From the NCBI GenBank assembly GCA_021205645.1, contig JAJPXE010000077.1:1-5710 (forward strand): a stretch of DNA of 5,710 nucleotides, read 5' to 3'. A program made the translations under genes and the position numbers. Under the pieces are notes generated by a model that saw nothing but the letters and a program-made list of their open reading frames with translations, did not search any database and was not told where the DNA came from. Positions 1 through 4,719 of the stretch are shown one piece after another (position 1 is the stretch's first letter; every line of letters begins with the position of its first letter). Source of the stretch: Candidatus Gastranaerophilales bacterium. Lineage in GTDB: Bacteria > Cyanobacteriota > Vampirovibrionia > Gastranaerophilales > Gastranaerophilaceae.

Positions 1-21
1 CTATATTATAACGGAAAATAA

Positions 22-135
22 ATGATAAAACAAATTCAAAAAATAATTGAACCGGATTTAAAAGGCGGATATTCACCGGAAAAATACAGCCCGATTGATT
101 ATGATGATAAGAAAAAAATATATTTCTTTGTATAA
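22..135 (+). CDS. Small hypothetical protein, 37 aa (possibly the 5' part of a frameshifted gene)
   Basis: I do not recognise this product. The frame runs from ATG at 22 to TAA at 133 and encodes a charged peptide without a signal peptide or membrane segment (it begins MIKQIQKIIEPDLKGG and contains YSPEKYSPIDYDDKKK). The upstream sequence ends in stops in two frames right at this ATG: TAA at 19-21 just before it, and TGA at 23-25 overlapping it as ATGA. This is typical of a translationally coupled last gene of a rightward operon whose body lies outside the window. Only a weak GGAA (13-16) could serve as ribosome binding site. An A7 run at 112-118 lies near the 3' end; reading on in frame 2 gives a Cys-rich tail to 196, so the annotated stop may follow a frameshift. 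Existence as a gene is uncertain because of its length. Confidence 0.35.
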   Translation: MIKQIQKIIEPDLKGGYSPEKYSPIDYDDKKKIYFFV

Positions 136-239
136 AAATCTTGATTGTCAGTCATGTGAGTCACAGATATGTTTTGATAATACTGCTGAATGCTGAAAAT
201 TCCCGACAATTGATTATGTTATAAGGGCAATAGCAGAAT

Positions 240-280
240 AAAAAATGCCCTATATAAAAAATATAGGACATTTTGTCTTT
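240..280. terminator. Bidirectional intrinsic terminator between the left-edge gene and pckA
   Basis: Arms 242-255 and 261-274 form a 14-bp stem with one G-U pair on the minus-strand transcript and a 5-nt loop. On the minus strand it starts 26 nt past the pckA stop and ends in a run of U (240-245). On the plus strand it is followed by TTTTGTCTTT (271-280). The genes on either side converge, so one hairpin can serve both. Confidence 0.85.
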
Positions 281-299
281 ATTATTGTGCTAAAAACTT

Positions 300-1904
300 T
301 TAGTTCATAGCACAAGCTTTAGCCTTAGGACCTGCATTGACTATCTCTGCCGGCATGTTAGGGTATTTAGCCGCAAAGTTGTCAGCGAACATTTGAGCAA
401 GTTTATTTGCCTGTTCATCGTAAGCTGCTTTATCAGACCATAAACCTCTTGCATCAAGCATTTCATCAGGAACATTCGGACAGCTTGCAGGATAATCAAC
501 ATTGAATACATCGTGATGTTTAAATTCAATACTGTCGAAGGAGCCGTTTAATGCTGCAGTAACCATAGCACGGGTATAAGCAAGTTTCATTCTCTTAGCG
601 CCCGAAGCGGCACTTCCGCCTGCCCAGCCTGTGTTTACAAGATAAACTTTCGTGCCGTATTGTTCAAGTTTGTCACCTAACATCTGTGCATATACAGAGG
701 CATCCATAGGCATGAACGGTTCTCCGAATAATGTTGAGAATGTCGGCTGAGGCTCTGTAACTCCTCTTTCCGTTCCTGCTAACTTAGATGTGAAACCTGT
801 TACGAAATGATACATAGCAGCATTCTTGTCTAACCTTGAGATTGGAGGCAATACACCGAACGCATCAGCGGTAAGGAATACTACAACTTTCGGAATACCG
901 CCTTTCGACGGGATTTGTGCATTGTTTATATAATTGATAGGATATCCTACACGGGTGTTTTCTGTTAATGAACCGTCATTAAAATCTAACTCTCTTGTTT
1001 CGGAATTCATAATAACGTTTTCAACAAGCGAACCAAATTTGATAGCATTATAGATATCAGGTTCATTTTCTTCCGAAAGGTTAATACATTTAGCATAACA
1101 TCCGCCTTCAAAATTGAAAACACCATCAGGTGACCAGCCATGCTCATCATCACCGATTAATTTACGGGCAGGGTCTGCAGATAAAGTGGTTTTACCTGTT
1201 CCTGAAAGTCCAAAAAATACTGCTGTCTCACCTGTTGCAGGATCCATGTTTGCCGAACAGTGCATTGGAAGTACATTCTTCTTCGTCATTACATAGTTCA
1301 TTGTTGCGAATACTGATTTTTTGATTTCGCCTGCATATTGCGAGCCGCATATGATAATTTCGTGCGCTTCATAATCAATAGCAATACAAGCTTCAGAATT
1401 TACTCCGTCAACTTCAGGATCGCATTTAAAACCAGGAGCACAAAGAATTGTATAATCAGCCTCTCCATAGCTTAAAAGTTCCTCTGATGACGGTCTGATT
1501 AATAACTGGTGAATGAATAAGTTCTGACTTGCCAGTTCATTAATAACTCTGAATTTTTGTGTATAAGTTTTATCAGCTCCTGCATAACCGTCAAAGATAA
1601 ATATTTCTCTGTTTTGTAAATAAGCAGCGATTTTACCCTTGATAGAGTTGAAATTTTCTTTGCTTATCGGACGATTAACCTTGCCCCATGCGATATCATT
1701 GTGAATAGAGTCCGTATCAACAATGAATTTATCCTTTGGTGAGCGTCCGGTATATTTTCCCGTTGTTACAACTAAAGCACCCGTGTTGCTTAATGAGCCT
1801 TCGCCTAGACGCAATGCTGCTTCTGTCAATTGTGCCGGTGTTAAATTACGGTAAACTGCTTTAGGAGCGATTATACCGTGTTTTTCAATTCCGTATGTTT
1901 CCAT
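300..1904 (-). CDS. pckA: Phosphoenolpyruvate carboxykinase (ATP), 534 aa
   Basis: Cytosolic enzyme interconverting oxaloacetate + ATP with PEP + ADP + CO2: the first committed step of gluconeogenesis or, in fermenters, an ATP-yielding CO2 fixation step. The length matches the ATP-dependent family. Visible motifs are TGRSPKDKF (52-60, substrate Arg54), Tyr190 and Lys195/Lys196, His215 in MHCSAN (metal ligand), the P-loop GLSGTGKTTLS (232-242), the PEPCK kinase-2 stretch LIGDDEHGW (249-257, metal-binding Asp252) and ENTRVGYPI (315-323) with Arg318. All expected catalytic residues appear intact. The frame is open upstream to an ATG at 1979, but the start at 1904 is chosen because AGGAGG (1915-1920) sits 10 nt before it and the family N-terminus begins about here. 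It is monocistronic, with its own leader and a terminator at 242-274. Confidence 0.98.
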   Translation of the reverse strand: METYGIEKHGIIAPKAVYRNLTPAQLTEAALRLGEGSLSNTGALVVTTGKYTGRSPKDKFIVDTDSIHNDIAWGKVNRPISKENFNSIKGKIAAYLQNREIFIFDGYAGADKTYTQKFRVINELASQNLFIHQLLIRPSSEELLSYGEADYTILCAPGFKCDPEVDGVNSEACIAIDYEAHEIIICGSQYAGEIKKSVFATMNYVMTKKNVLPMHCSANMDPATGETAVFFGLSGTGKTTLSADPARKLIGDDEHGWSPDGVFNFEGGCYAKCINLSEENEPDIYNAIKFGSLVENVIMNSETRELDFNDGSLTENTRVGYPINYINNAQIPSKGGIPKVVVFLTADAFGVLPPISRLDKNAAMYHFVTGFTSKLAGTERGVTEPQPTFSTLFGEPFMPMDASVYAQMLGDKLEQYGTKVYLVNTGWAGGSAASGAKRMKLAYTRAMVTAALNGSFDSIEFKHHDVFNVDYPASCPNVPDEMLDARGLWSDKAAYDEQANKLAQMFADNFAAKYPNMPAEIVNAGPKAKACAMN

Positions 1905-1913
1905 AAGTTCAAA

Positions 1914-1920
1914 CCCTCCT
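1914..1920 (-). promoter_or_regulatory. Strong Shine-Dalgarno of pckA (AGGAGGG)
   Basis: The minus strand reads AGGAGGG here, about 10 nt before the ATG at 1902-1904. It decides the pckA start against the longer frame opening at 1979, which has no comparable site. Confidence 0.9.
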
Positions 1921-1933
1921 TTTAGGTTATTGA

Positions 1934-1956
1934 TTAAATGTACATGGTTAAATGTA
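1934..1956. repeat. 9-bp direct repeat in the pckA leader
   Basis: TTAAATGTA occurs at 1934-1942 and again at 1948-1956, a 14-bp period. The spacer side carries the palindrome ATGTACAT (1938-1945). The pair lies 14 nt upstream of the pckA Shine-Dalgarno, so it would be transcribed in the leader. A regulator-binding role is possible but unproven, and AT-rich DNA gives such repeats by chance. Confidence 0.4.
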
Positions 1957-1966
1957 TTACAAACAC

Positions 1967-2000
1967 TTATAAAAATCAAATTTTTAGCGATGTTTTATAA
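1967..2000 (-). promoter_or_regulatory. Possible leader hairpin of pckA
   Basis: TTATAAAA (1967-1974) and TTTTATAA (1993-2000) are exact inverted repeats of 8 bp, extended by 3 more pairs (1975-1977 with 1989-1991) across a one-base bulge. The stem is mostly A-U, so it is only modestly stable. Confidence 0.3.
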
Positions 2001-2023
2001 CACCAAATTTCTCATCTTTACTT

Positions 2024-2051
2024 AGTATAGGAGTTTGCGGAAAAATTTTAA
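2024..2051 (-). promoter_or_regulatory. Candidate pckA promoter
   Basis: On the minus strand, TTAAAA (2046-2051, 4 of 6 to the -35 consensus) and TATACT (2024-2029, 5 of 6 to -10) are 16 nt apart. Transcription would start near 2017, giving a leader of about 110 nt. The -35 box lies at the centre of the inverted repeat at 2034-2063. Confidence 0.4.
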
Positions 2052-2063
2052 TTTTTCCGCAAA
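2034..2063. repeat. Perfect 14-bp inverted repeat between plsC and pckA
   Basis: Arms 2034-2047 (TTTGCGGAAAAATT) and 2050-2063 are exact reverse complements around a 2-nt centre. It starts 21 nt past the plsC-type stop codon, where a terminator is expected, but no U-tract follows on the minus strand (next bases CTCCTATAC). It could be a 3'-end hairpin, an atypical terminator, or an operator over the pckA promoter. Confidence 0.65.
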
Positions 2064-2083
2064 TACAATAATTTTTTGTGAAT

Positions 2084-2764
2084 TTATAACACTTCTGGTG
2101 CGATTTTGTTTTCATATCCCGTGTATTCACAGATTTGTTCTGCCCACTGTTTGAGTATTTCTTCCTGAGAAAGCTCGTATGATATGGGCTTGCCTATAGT
2201 AACCGTTATATGCTTTTTAAATAAAGATTTCCCCGCATATCCGTCAAAACCTTTAATACCGATAGGCACAACATCTGCTTTTGCTTTTTTTGCAAGTAAA
2301 GTAAATCCCCTTTGGACATTTTCTAAAACGTGACTCTGACTGGTTTTACCTTCGGGAAATATTCCGAGCGACCAGTTGGTTTTTAATATATCAAATACGG
2401 TTTTAAACGTTGCAATTTCAGGCTTTTCACGATTAACGGCAAAAGCTCCGAGATTTTTGACAAGAAACCTTAACAAACTGTTTTTATCGGTAAAAAGCTC
2501 CTGCTTTGCCATAAAGGCAATCGTTTTATTTGCAGCCAAAGCCACAAACGGCGGGTCTAAATATGAAGTGTGATTTCCTGCGTATAAGTATTTGACCCCC
2601 TTTTTCAGGTTCTCACGTCCTTGAATTTTTATTGTATATTGCAAATATGAAACAGGCAGTACTACACAGCATAAAAACCATCTGTAGAATAATGTTCTGC
2701 CGAATCCGTATTCCTTTGCGTATCGTCTGTTGTAATTTCTTGTATCCATTTTTCTTAATTCCAT
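2084..2764 (-). CDS. PlsC-type 1-acylglycerol-3-phosphate acyltransferase, 226 aa (second gene of the pair)
   Basis: Membrane-associated acyltransferase of the LPLAT family, predicted to transfer an acyl chain to lysophosphatidic acid in phospholipid synthesis; the exact acceptor is not certain. Motifs in order: NHTSYLD (64-70, catalytic HX4D His65/Asp70), GAFAVNRE (106-113, block II), FPEGKTS (136-142, block III) and VVPIGIKG (165-172, block IV). Residues about 26-45 are hydrophobic and could anchor it to the inner membrane. Block III departs from the usual FPEGTR: Glu138 is kept, but a Lys follows the Gly and no Arg is present. It lies 12 nt downstream of a paralogous gene and is probably cotranscribed and translationally coupled. 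No clear Shine-Dalgarno precedes the ATG at 2764; an in-frame ATG at 2749 (Met6) is an alternative start. Confidence 0.93.
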   Translation of the reverse strand: MELRKMDTRNYNRRYAKEYGFGRTLFYRWFLCCVVLPVSYLQYTIKIQGRENLKKGVKYLYAGNHTSYLDPPFVALAANKTIAFMAKQELFTDKNSLLRFLVKNLGAFAVNREKPEIATFKTVFDILKTNWSLGIFPEGKTSQSHVLENVQRGFTLLAKKAKADVVPIGIKGFDGYAGKSLFKKHITVTIGKPISYELSQEEILKQWAEQICEYTGYENKIAPEVL

Positions 2765-2776
2765 AATTTTGTAATA

Positions 2777-3478
2777 CTATTTGTTCCGGCATGGGATATA
2801 TTGATATCCGGTTAATTGTTCAATAGATTTACCCCAGGCATCAACCATATATTGAACATTGTCGCTATACGGTATAAGTTTCCCTATTTTAACAACAATT
2901 TTCCCTGAAAATGGAATACGTTTAACAATATTTGTTCCCGTAATTCCTATCGGCAAAATGCCGCATTTGGTTTTTTTAGCGATAGAAGCAAAACCTTTTG
3001 TTACATTAGTAATTTTTCCGGGTTCCTGTCTTGTTCCCTGCGGGAATATTCCCAAAACCCAGCCTGTTTGCTTAATAGACATTACTGTTTTTATTGTGGA
3101 AATTCCCAATCTTTCTCTGTTGACGGCGAAAGCTCCCAGCCAATCAAGCCACCATCTCAAAAACAGGTTATCAAAGAGTTCCTCTTTTGCCATATAGGCA
3201 ACACCTTTATTGATAATTCCGCAGACAAGCGGCGGATCTAACGTTGATAGGTGATTAGGAGCAAGTATGTATTCGCTGTGTTCAGGGATATTTTCACGAC
3301 CCTCAACCTTCAATCGATATACAAGTCTAAAACGTATCATATATCCGATATGTGTCACCAGATATTGAAATATTCTTCTCCATTTGTTGTAAAATTCCGG
3401 TTTCCTGAGTGAATACTTGTTTGACTCTGTTTTTTTTGTGTCGATATCTTTTTTATTTGTACATTCTGCTATAGCCAT
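2777..3478 (-). CDS. PlsC-type 1-acylglycerol-3-phosphate acyltransferase, 233 aa (first gene of the pair)
   Basis: LPLAT-family acyltransferase, presumably acting on lysophosphatidic acid at the inner membrane. Motifs: NHLSTLD (75-81, HX4D His76/Asp81), GAFAVNRE (115-122), FPQGTR (145-150) and ILPIGITG (174-181). The glutamate of the usual FPEGTR block is Gln147 here. The first 30 residues are charged and polar; a hydrophobic stretch (about 36-56) follows. Similarity to the downstream neighbour is evident (AKEELF against AKQELF, GAFAVNRE in both, GIFPQG against GIFPEG), so the two look like an old tandem duplication with divided or differing acyl/acceptor specificity. The start is supported by GAGG (3487-3490) 8 nt before the ATG. 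It is transcribed from a promoter with a perfect TATAAT. Confidence 0.93.
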   Translation of the reverse strand: MAIAECTNKKDIDTKKTESNKYSLRKPEFYNKWRRIFQYLVTHIGYMIRFRLVYRLKVEGRENIPEHSEYILAPNHLSTLDPPLVCGIINKGVAYMAKEELFDNLFLRWWLDWLGAFAVNRERLGISTIKTVMSIKQTGWVLGIFPQGTRQEPGKITNVTKGFASIAKKTKCGILPIGITGTNIVKRIPFSGKIVVKIGKLIPYSDNVQYMVDAWGKSIEQLTGYQYIPCRNK

Positions 3479-3486
3479 TTAGTTAA

Positions 3487-3490
3487 CCTC
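3487..3490 (-). promoter_or_regulatory. Shine-Dalgarno (GAGG) of the first plsC-type gene
   Basis: The minus strand reads GAGG 8 nt upstream of the ATG at 3476-3478, supporting that start. Confidence 0.7.
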
Positions 3491-3504
3491 GTAATTACGT
3501 GAAT

Positions 3505-3534
3505 ATTATATATCAAATCAAATAGAATATACAA
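3505..3534 (-). promoter_or_regulatory. Promoter of the two-gene plsC-type operon
   Basis: On the minus strand, TTGTAT (3529-3534) and a perfect TATAAT (3505-3510) are 18 nt apart. Transcription would begin near 3498, leaving a leader of about 20 nt with the GAGG site. It lies downstream of the rpsO terminator, so the operon appears independent of rpsO. Confidence 0.65.
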
Positions 3535-3562
3535 CTTAACTGTACAGATATAGTTTATAATC

Positions 3563-3601
3563 AACAACAGGGCGACTCATATAATGAGTCGCCCTGTTGT
3601 T
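3563..3601 (-). terminator. Intrinsic terminator of rpsO
   Basis: A perfect 18-bp stem (arms 3563-3580 and 3584-3601) closes a 3-nt loop, starting 16 nt past the rpsO stop. The GC-rich core (GGGCGACTCAT) is followed on the minus strand by the U-rich TGTTGTTGATT, part of which extends the stem. The U-tract is interrupted rather than uniform, but the position and stability favour a terminator. Confidence 0.82.
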
Positions 3602-3617
3602 ATAAAATGGAAGTTTG

Positions 3618-3881
3618 TTAACCGCGAATACCTAATTCTTTTATCAGGTTTCTGTAGCCTTCCAAATTTTTTGATTTCAGATATGACAATAAACCTTTTC
3701 TTTTACCGACCATCATCAAAAGACCGCGTTTTGTAGCGTAATCATTTTTGTTGGTTTTCAGGTGTTCTGTTAATTCAGATATTTTTTGAGTTAACATTGC
3801 AACCTGAACTTCTGTTGAGCCGGTATCTTTACTGTCTTTCCCAAATTTTGAAACAATTTCTTGTTTGTTCTTTAAATTCAT
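3618..3881 (-). CDS. rpsO: 30S ribosomal protein S15, 87 aa
   Basis: Small-subunit protein that binds the central domain of 16S rRNA early in 30S assembly and contributes to an intersubunit bridge. The length is typical for bacterial S15. The family stretch DTGSTEVQVAMLT (19-31) and the rRNA-contact region with His40, Asp47 and Thr50 (equivalent to His41, Asp48 and Ser51 of the E. coli protein) are present, followed by KRGLLMMVGKRKGLLSYLK (51-69). The Ser-to-Thr change is conservative. The frame is open to an ATG at 3971, but the start at 3881 matches the family N-terminus and has AAGGAA (3888-3893) at proper spacing; the longer form would add 30 unrelated residues. No pnp gene follows, as it does in E. 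coli; rpsO stands alone between two terminators. Confidence 0.98.
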   Translation of the reverse strand: MNLKNKQEIVSKFGKDSKDTGSTEVQVAMLTQKISELTEHLKTNKNDYATKRGLLMMVGKRKGLLSYLKSKNLEGYRNLIKELGIRG

Positions 3882-3887
3882 AATATT

Positions 3888-3893
3888 TTCCTT
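3888..3893 (-). promoter_or_regulatory. Shine-Dalgarno of rpsO (AAGGAA)
   Basis: AAGGAA on the minus strand lies 6 nt before the ATG at 3879-3881 and fixes the start against the upstream in-frame ATG at 3971. Confidence 0.85.
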
Positions 3894-3902
3894 ATTGCTT
3901 TG

Positions 3903-3916
3903 TTGTATGAGTACAA
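3903..3916 (-). promoter_or_regulatory. Small leader hairpin of rpsO
   Basis: TTGTA (3912-3916 complement) and TACAA (3903-3907 complement) form a 5-bp stem with a 4-nt loop, ending 9 nt before the Shine-Dalgarno. S15 represses its own translation through leader structures in several bacteria; whether this is such a site is an inference. Confidence 0.35.
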
Positions 3917-3942
3917 ATTGGCGTAAGCACTCTACAGCAACA

Positions 3943-3971
3943 ATAATAATATGATAAATTATTAAAATCAA
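3943..3971 (-). promoter_or_regulatory. Proximal rpsO promoter
   Basis: TTGATT (3966-3971) and TATTAT (3943-3948) on the minus strand are 17 nt apart. Transcription would begin near 3936, giving a leader of about 55 nt. Confidence 0.5.
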
Positions 3972-3998
3972 GCTGTATTCAATATATCTTAATATATT

Positions 3999-4028
3999 AT
4001 TTTATCTTCGTATTCTAAAACAGTACAA
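3999..4028 (-). promoter_or_regulatory. Possible distal rpsO promoter
   Basis: TTGTAC (4023-4028) and TAAAAT (3999-4004) on the minus strand are 18 nt apart. The -35 box overlaps the U-tract of the preceding terminator. A transcript from here would have a leader of about 110 nt. Confidence 0.35.
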
Positions 4029-4066
4029 AAGGCATTCAATTTTGAAAAATTCCAAAATTGAATGCC
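4027..4066 (-). terminator. Intrinsic terminator of the EF-hand protein gene
   Basis: A perfect 14-bp stem (arms 4031-4044 and 4053-4066) with an 8-nt loop is followed on the minus strand by TTTTGT. It begins 23 nt past the stop codon at 4090. Confidence 0.85.
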
Positions 4067-4089
4067 GAAAAAAGTTTTTGTTATGTTAA

Positions 4090-4380
4090 TTATGCAGCCA
4101 TTGCAAATTGATTTCCTGCAAATTCTGTATCAGCAGTTTCTGCATTATCCGGTGCTGTTGGCACTTCACTATCTGTTTTCTGTTGTGCGTTTATTGCAGC
4201 AATTATTTTAGCACATACATCATCGTCAGCCAGAATTTCTTCTACTGTTATTGTTCCGTTTCCGTCTGCGTCGCATTCCTCAATCTCTGTTGTGCTTAAA
4301 CCGATTTCTAATGCTTTCTGTTGTGTTATTTGATCTGTGTTGTATGCTTGAATAAATGAATATCTTGACAATACGTTCAT
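4090..4380 (-). CDS. Small EF-hand calcium-binding-like protein, 96 aa
   Basis: I do not recognise the family. The protein has one textbook EF-hand loop, DADGNGTITVEE (37-48), with acidic or Asn ligands at loop positions 1, 3 and 5, Gly at 6, Ile at 8 and Glu at 12. The flanks can form helices (about 17-35 and 48-64), so calcium binding is likely; a dockerin-type module is a less likely reading because only one loop is seen. The N-terminus (MNVLSRYSFIQAYN) has no signal peptide. The tail after about 66 is polar, acidic and probably disordered, ending FAMAA. Two Cys (36, 55) flank the loop. The start is well supported: AAGGAG (4390-4395) lies 9 nt before the ATG. A terminator follows directly, so it is a single-gene unit. 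Its partner and role are unknown. Confidence 0.88.
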   Translation of the reverse strand: MNVLSRYSFIQAYNTDQITQQKALEIGLSTTEIEECDADGNGTITVEEILADDDVCAKIIAAINAQQKTDSEVPTAPDNAETADTEFAGNQFAMAA

Positions 4381-4389
4381 AATATAAAG

Positions 4390-4395
4390 CTCCTT
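4390..4395 (-). promoter_or_regulatory. Shine-Dalgarno of the EF-hand protein gene (AAGGAG)
   Basis: AAGGAG on the minus strand, 9 nt before the ATG at 4378-4380, is the main evidence that this short frame is a translated gene with this start. Confidence 0.85.
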
Positions 4396-4466
4396 GAGTT
4401 CTTCTTATTTATTATTATTTTCTAATCAATCTATCTCTATAGCGTTAATATTGTTCTCCCTCGAAG

Positions 4467-4571
4467 TTATGCAGCCGTAATAATGGCATTTTAACAAGAG
4501 TCATAATAACTTGTTGAGATTTTTACTTTATTATTGATAATAAAATTGTATCTTCTCAAAATGTCTGCTCC
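4467..4571 (-). pseudogene. Possible decayed copy of the EF-hand protein gene
   Basis: On the minus strand an AAGGAGC (like that of the intact gene) is followed by a frame reading DILRRYNFIINN, which resembles VLSRYSFIQAYN at the start of the intact EF-hand protein (L, R-Y, F-I shared). About 50 nt further on, another frame ends in Ala-Ala-stop through the same 10 bases (4467-4476) that end the intact gene (4090-4099). The EF-hand loop itself is missing and frames do not connect. This would be a relic of a tandem duplicate after internal deletion; chance similarity in AT-rich DNA cannot be excluded. Confidence 0.25.
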
Positions 4572-4676
4572 TTTTGCCGGATATATATTTGCTTGTAAAA
4601 TTCTCAAATCAAATAATTTTGTCCTTATATATAAAAGTATCCAATAAATGTATGATTTCAAAAGTAAAAAAAATTT

Positions 4677-4710
4677 TACAATTGTACACAATTGATATAT
4701 GTGATAGAAT
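4677..4710 (+). promoter_or_regulatory. Promoter of the AMIN-like protein gene, with overlapping palindrome
   Basis: TTGTAC (4682-4687) and TAGAAT (4705-4710) are 17 nt apart, and TGA just before the latter makes an extended -10 (TGN). A perfect 10-bp palindrome TACAATTGTA (4677-4686) overlaps the -35 box and could be an operator. Initiation would fall near 4717, only about 3 nt before the start codon. Confidence 0.55.
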
Positions 4711-4719
4711 AAAATAACA

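Larger units (their letters stand above)
4381..4719. other. Divergent intergenic region, 339 bp
   Basis: This very AT-rich stretch separates the leftward EF-hand gene from the rightward AMIN-like gene. It holds the EF-hand gene's Shine-Dalgarno (4390-4395), the rightward promoter (4682-4710), a possible decayed copy of the EF-hand gene (4467-4571) and AT-only palindromes such as 4527-4544. For the leftward gene no promoter is convincing; a weak candidate is TTGATT with AATATA on the minus strand around 4585-4613, which would imply a leader near 200 nt. Confidence 0.6.

Noticed and set aside
1..25. Tail of an upstream plus-strand gene ending at 21 or 25
   Set aside because: Two frames end here and fewer than nine codons are visible, so neither can be identified or chosen.
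1114..1324. Plus-strand open frames inside pckA
   Set aside because: They lie antisense to the P-loop region of an intact, highly conserved gene and have no initiation signals.
2376..3197. Plus-strand open frames inside the two acyltransferase genes
   Set aside because: They are antisense to conserved LPLAT motifs, and the two resemble each other only because the genes are paralogues.
3981..3998. Inverted repeat AATATAT/ATATATT upstream of rpsO
   Set aside because: It is composed only of A and T and is easily produced by chance; its position between the two candidate promoters is not enough for a claim.
4527..4544. Palindrome TTTATTAT-TG-ATAATAAA
   Set aside because: It is almost pure A/T in an AT-rich region, with no adjacent U-tract or promoter that would give it a role; likely chance.
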